Shown here: in pieces, positions 5,058 to 6,509 of the stretch | Layout: the number at the start of each line of letters is the position of its first letter | Numbering within the stretch: position 1 is the stretch's first letter | From: an uncultured Bacillaceae bacterium | Lineage (GTDB): Bacteria > Bacillota > Bacilli > Bacillales > Caldibacillaceae | DNA length: 6,509 bases | Assembly: GCA_937951955.1 (NCBI GenBank) | Contig: CALGAD010000007.1 | Coordinates: 1 to 6,509, forward strand | Reading direction: 5' to 3' | The notes under the pieces: model-generated | Told to the model about the DNA's origin: nothing | Seen by the model: the letters and a program-made list of their open reading frames with translations, nothing else | Databases searched by the model: none | Made by a program: the position numbers and the translations under genes

Positions 5058-6413
5058 GCTGCAGAACAAAGTAAAGTGTTTACTTGGCTAGAAAAAAATT
5101 TCTTAGGACCAATGACTAAAGTTGCTTCTTTTCGAGTAGTACGTGCTGTAATGGCTGCAGGTCAAGCATCGATTCCCTTCGTTATTGTTGGTTCGATGTT
5201 CTTAGTATTTAATATTTTACCGCTAGCTTTTCCAGCACTTGAAGGATTTTACAATAATACATTTTTCCGAATCAGCGATCTGTATATGTTAGCGAATAAA
5301 GCAACTATGGGAATAATAGCATTATATTTCTGTCTTGTAATTGGATATGAATATACGAAGATCCATGCTGAGGAAGAAGATTTAAACTTAAGTCCATTAA
5401 ACGGTGCTTTGCTTTCCTTATTTGCATTCTTTATGACACTTCCACAATTAATCTTTGAAGATGGAAAAATGTCTCTCATCCATCTGATCGATGATAGCAC
5501 AACAATCGTAAATGGCTGGGAAATGAGTGCAGATGGAGTCTCCCGCTTAGGTGCAACAGGTATTTTTACCGCTATTATCGTAGCCGTCGTCGCTGTACAG
5601 TTATACAGACTTTGTGTAAAGAAAAACTGGGTTGTTAAAATGCCAGATTCCGTACCGGAGGGCGTTGCCAGATCCTTTACCGCATTAATTCCGGCATTCT
5701 TGGTTGCATTTACCATCTTATTAATCAACGGGATTTTAATTGCATTTGGTACCGATATCTTTAAACTAGTTGCCATTCCTTTTGGTTTCGTTGTATATCT
5801 AACAGATACATGGATTGGTATTTTGATCATTTACTTCCTCGTTCACGCACTGTGGATCGTCGGTATTCACGGGGCAACGATTGTATTCGGTTTCTTGACA
5901 CCTATTGTTCTATCCAATATGCAAGCTAACTTAGAGGGAGCCGTTTATCCGTTAGCAGGTGAATTCAACAACGCATTTGTCATTATCGGTGGATCCGGTG
6001 CTACATTAGGTTTAGCCATATTTATGGCCTTCTTCGCGAAATCACAACAATTGCGAGTAATTGGTAAAGCTGCTGTTCCTCCGGGACTATTCAACATCAA
6101 TGAACCGATTATCTTTGGTTTACCGGTTGTATTTAACCCGTTTATGGCCGTACCGTTCATTTTAGCTCCATTGGCTAGTGCAACGGTTGCATACTTTGCA
6201 ATTAAATTGCAATTTATTCCTCCTGTAATTGCACAAATGCCATGGCCAACGCCAATCGGTATCGGCGCCTTTATAAGTACCGGTGGAAGTCTAATGGCGG
6301 TATTAGTTGCTTTAATCTGTGCCCTGGTTGCATTCCTGGTCTGGTTCCCGTTCATTAAAATATATGACAATAAATTATATGAACAGGAGCAAAGCGGCGA
6401 GGAAACAGCATAA
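5055..6413 (+). CDS. PTS Lac/cellobiose-family EIIC permease
   Basis: The membrane channel that binds the extracellular beta-glucoside and moves it across the membrane while EIIB phosphorylates it. At 452 residues it is the usual length for a stand-alone EIIC, with about ten hydrophobic segments. Family landmarks are the N-terminal amphipathic stretch before SIPFVIVGSMFLVF (39-52), HALWIVGIHGATIV (264-277), GGSGATLGLAIFM (312-324), the signature FNINEPIIFGLPVVFNP (346-362), and PWPTPIGIGAFISTGG (396-411). H264 (or H272) and E350 correspond in spacing to the substrate-binding His and Glu of the solved B. cereus ChbC structure as I recall it. The N-terminal segment MTKVASFRVVRAVMAAGQ differs from the usual pattern in LicC or CelB, so this may be a distinct subgroup (inference). 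It starts with TTG behind a strong ribosome binding site, 45 bp after the small membrane protein, and is the last gene before a strong terminator. Sugar specificity is inferred from the two phospho-beta-glucosidases. Confidence 0.92.
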   Translation: MAAEQSKVFTWLEKNFLGPMTKVASFRVVRAVMAAGQASIPFVIVGSMFLVFNILPLAFPALEGFYNNTFFRISDLYMLANKATMGIIALYFCLVIGYEYTKIHAEEEDLNLSPLNGALLSLFAFFMTLPQLIFEDGKMSLIHLIDDSTTIVNGWEMSADGVSRLGATGIFTAIIVAVVAVQLYRLCVKKNWVVKMPDSVPEGVARSFTALIPAFLVAFTILLINGILIAFGTDIFKLVAIPFGFVVYLTDTWIGILIIYFLVHALWIVGIHGATIVFGFLTPIVLSNMQANLEGAVYPLAGEFNNAFVIIGGSGATLGLAIFMAFFAKSQQLRVIGKAAVPPGLFNINEPIIFGLPVVFNPFMAVPFILAPLASATVAYFAIKLQFIPPVIAQMPWPTPIGIGAFISTGGSLMAVLVALICALVAFLVWFPFIKIYDNKLYEQEQSGEETA

Positions 6414-6469
6414 TTTTTCACAAATAGAATATGAGCTAATATTTACCAAGCTTGCAAAGAAATTTGGAG

Positions 6470-6504
6470 AGGCGTCTTCCTTAGTGAGGACGCCTTTTCT
6501 TTTT
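6470..6504 (+). terminator. intrinsic terminator at the end of the beta-glucoside operon
   Basis: AGGCGTCTTC (6470-6479) pairs with GAGGACGCCT (6486-6495), a 10-bp GC-rich stem with one G-U pair and a six-base loop. It is followed by a T-rich run to 6504 interrupted by one C. It lies 56 bases after the EIIC stop codon. Together with the promoter near 967-994 it bounds a five-gene operon. Confidence 0.9.
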
Positions 6505-6509
6505 GCTTG

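Noticed and set aside
5249..5830. Long minus-strand open frame (193 aa) opposite EIIC
   Set aside because: It lies wholly inside the well-supported EIIC gene, has no ribosome binding site I can see, and its translation has no recognisable family pattern. It is a shadow frame.
5945..6421. Minus-strand open frame (158 aa) opposite the 3' end of EIIC
   Set aside because: It is antisense to the conserved NINEPIIFG region of EIIC, and its protein is rich in Asn, Pro and Ala as expected from reading hydrophobic codons backwards.

Overview
The window looks like a chromosomal segment of a low-GC Gram-positive bacterium, most likely a Bacillaceae member related to Bacillus, Oceanobacillus or Gracilibacillus. 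The evidence is AT-rich DNA, AGGAGG-type ribosome binding sites, several TTG/GTG starts, a Bacillus-type catabolite responsive element (cre), and proteins that resemble B. subtilis LicH and BglC as I remember them. The genus is inference; no marker gene is present.

Layout, all on the + strand. (1) Positions 1-803 hold a HAD-superfamily (Cof type) sugar phosphatase resembling E. coli YbiV/SupH. Its start codon lies one base outside the window. (2) Positions 804-1241 are non-coding: a likely terminator for the first gene, a good sigma-A-type promoter overlaid by two palindromes, a near-consensus cre box, and a long AT-rich leader. (3) Positions 1242-6413 look like one five-gene beta-glucoside operon: a family GH4 6-phospho-beta-glucosidase (licH), a family GH1 6-phospho-beta-glucosidase (bglC-like), a Lac/cellobiose-family PTS EIIB, a small four-helix membrane protein I do not recognise, and the PTS EIIC permease. 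(4) A strong intrinsic terminator at 6470-6504 closes the operon.

How the genes work together: EIIC and EIIB would take up and phosphorylate a beta-glucoside such as cellobiose or an aryl-beta-glucoside. Two cytoplasmic phospho-beta-glucosidases with unrelated mechanisms (NAD+/Mn2+ redox-elimination for GH4, retaining double displacement for GH1) would split the 6-phospho-sugar into glucose-6-phosphate and glucose or an aglycone. CcpA should repress the operon through the cre when better sugars are present.

Most notable points: there is no EIIA gene between promoter and terminator, and an uncharacterised membrane protein sits between IIB and IIC. The promoter carries two adjacent palindromes without any regulator gene in view. 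The EIIB start codon is embedded in its own Shine-Dalgarno-like sequence. Nothing suggests a mobile element, CRISPR array, defence system or RNA gene. The window is largely ordinary sugar metabolism with one unexplained component.
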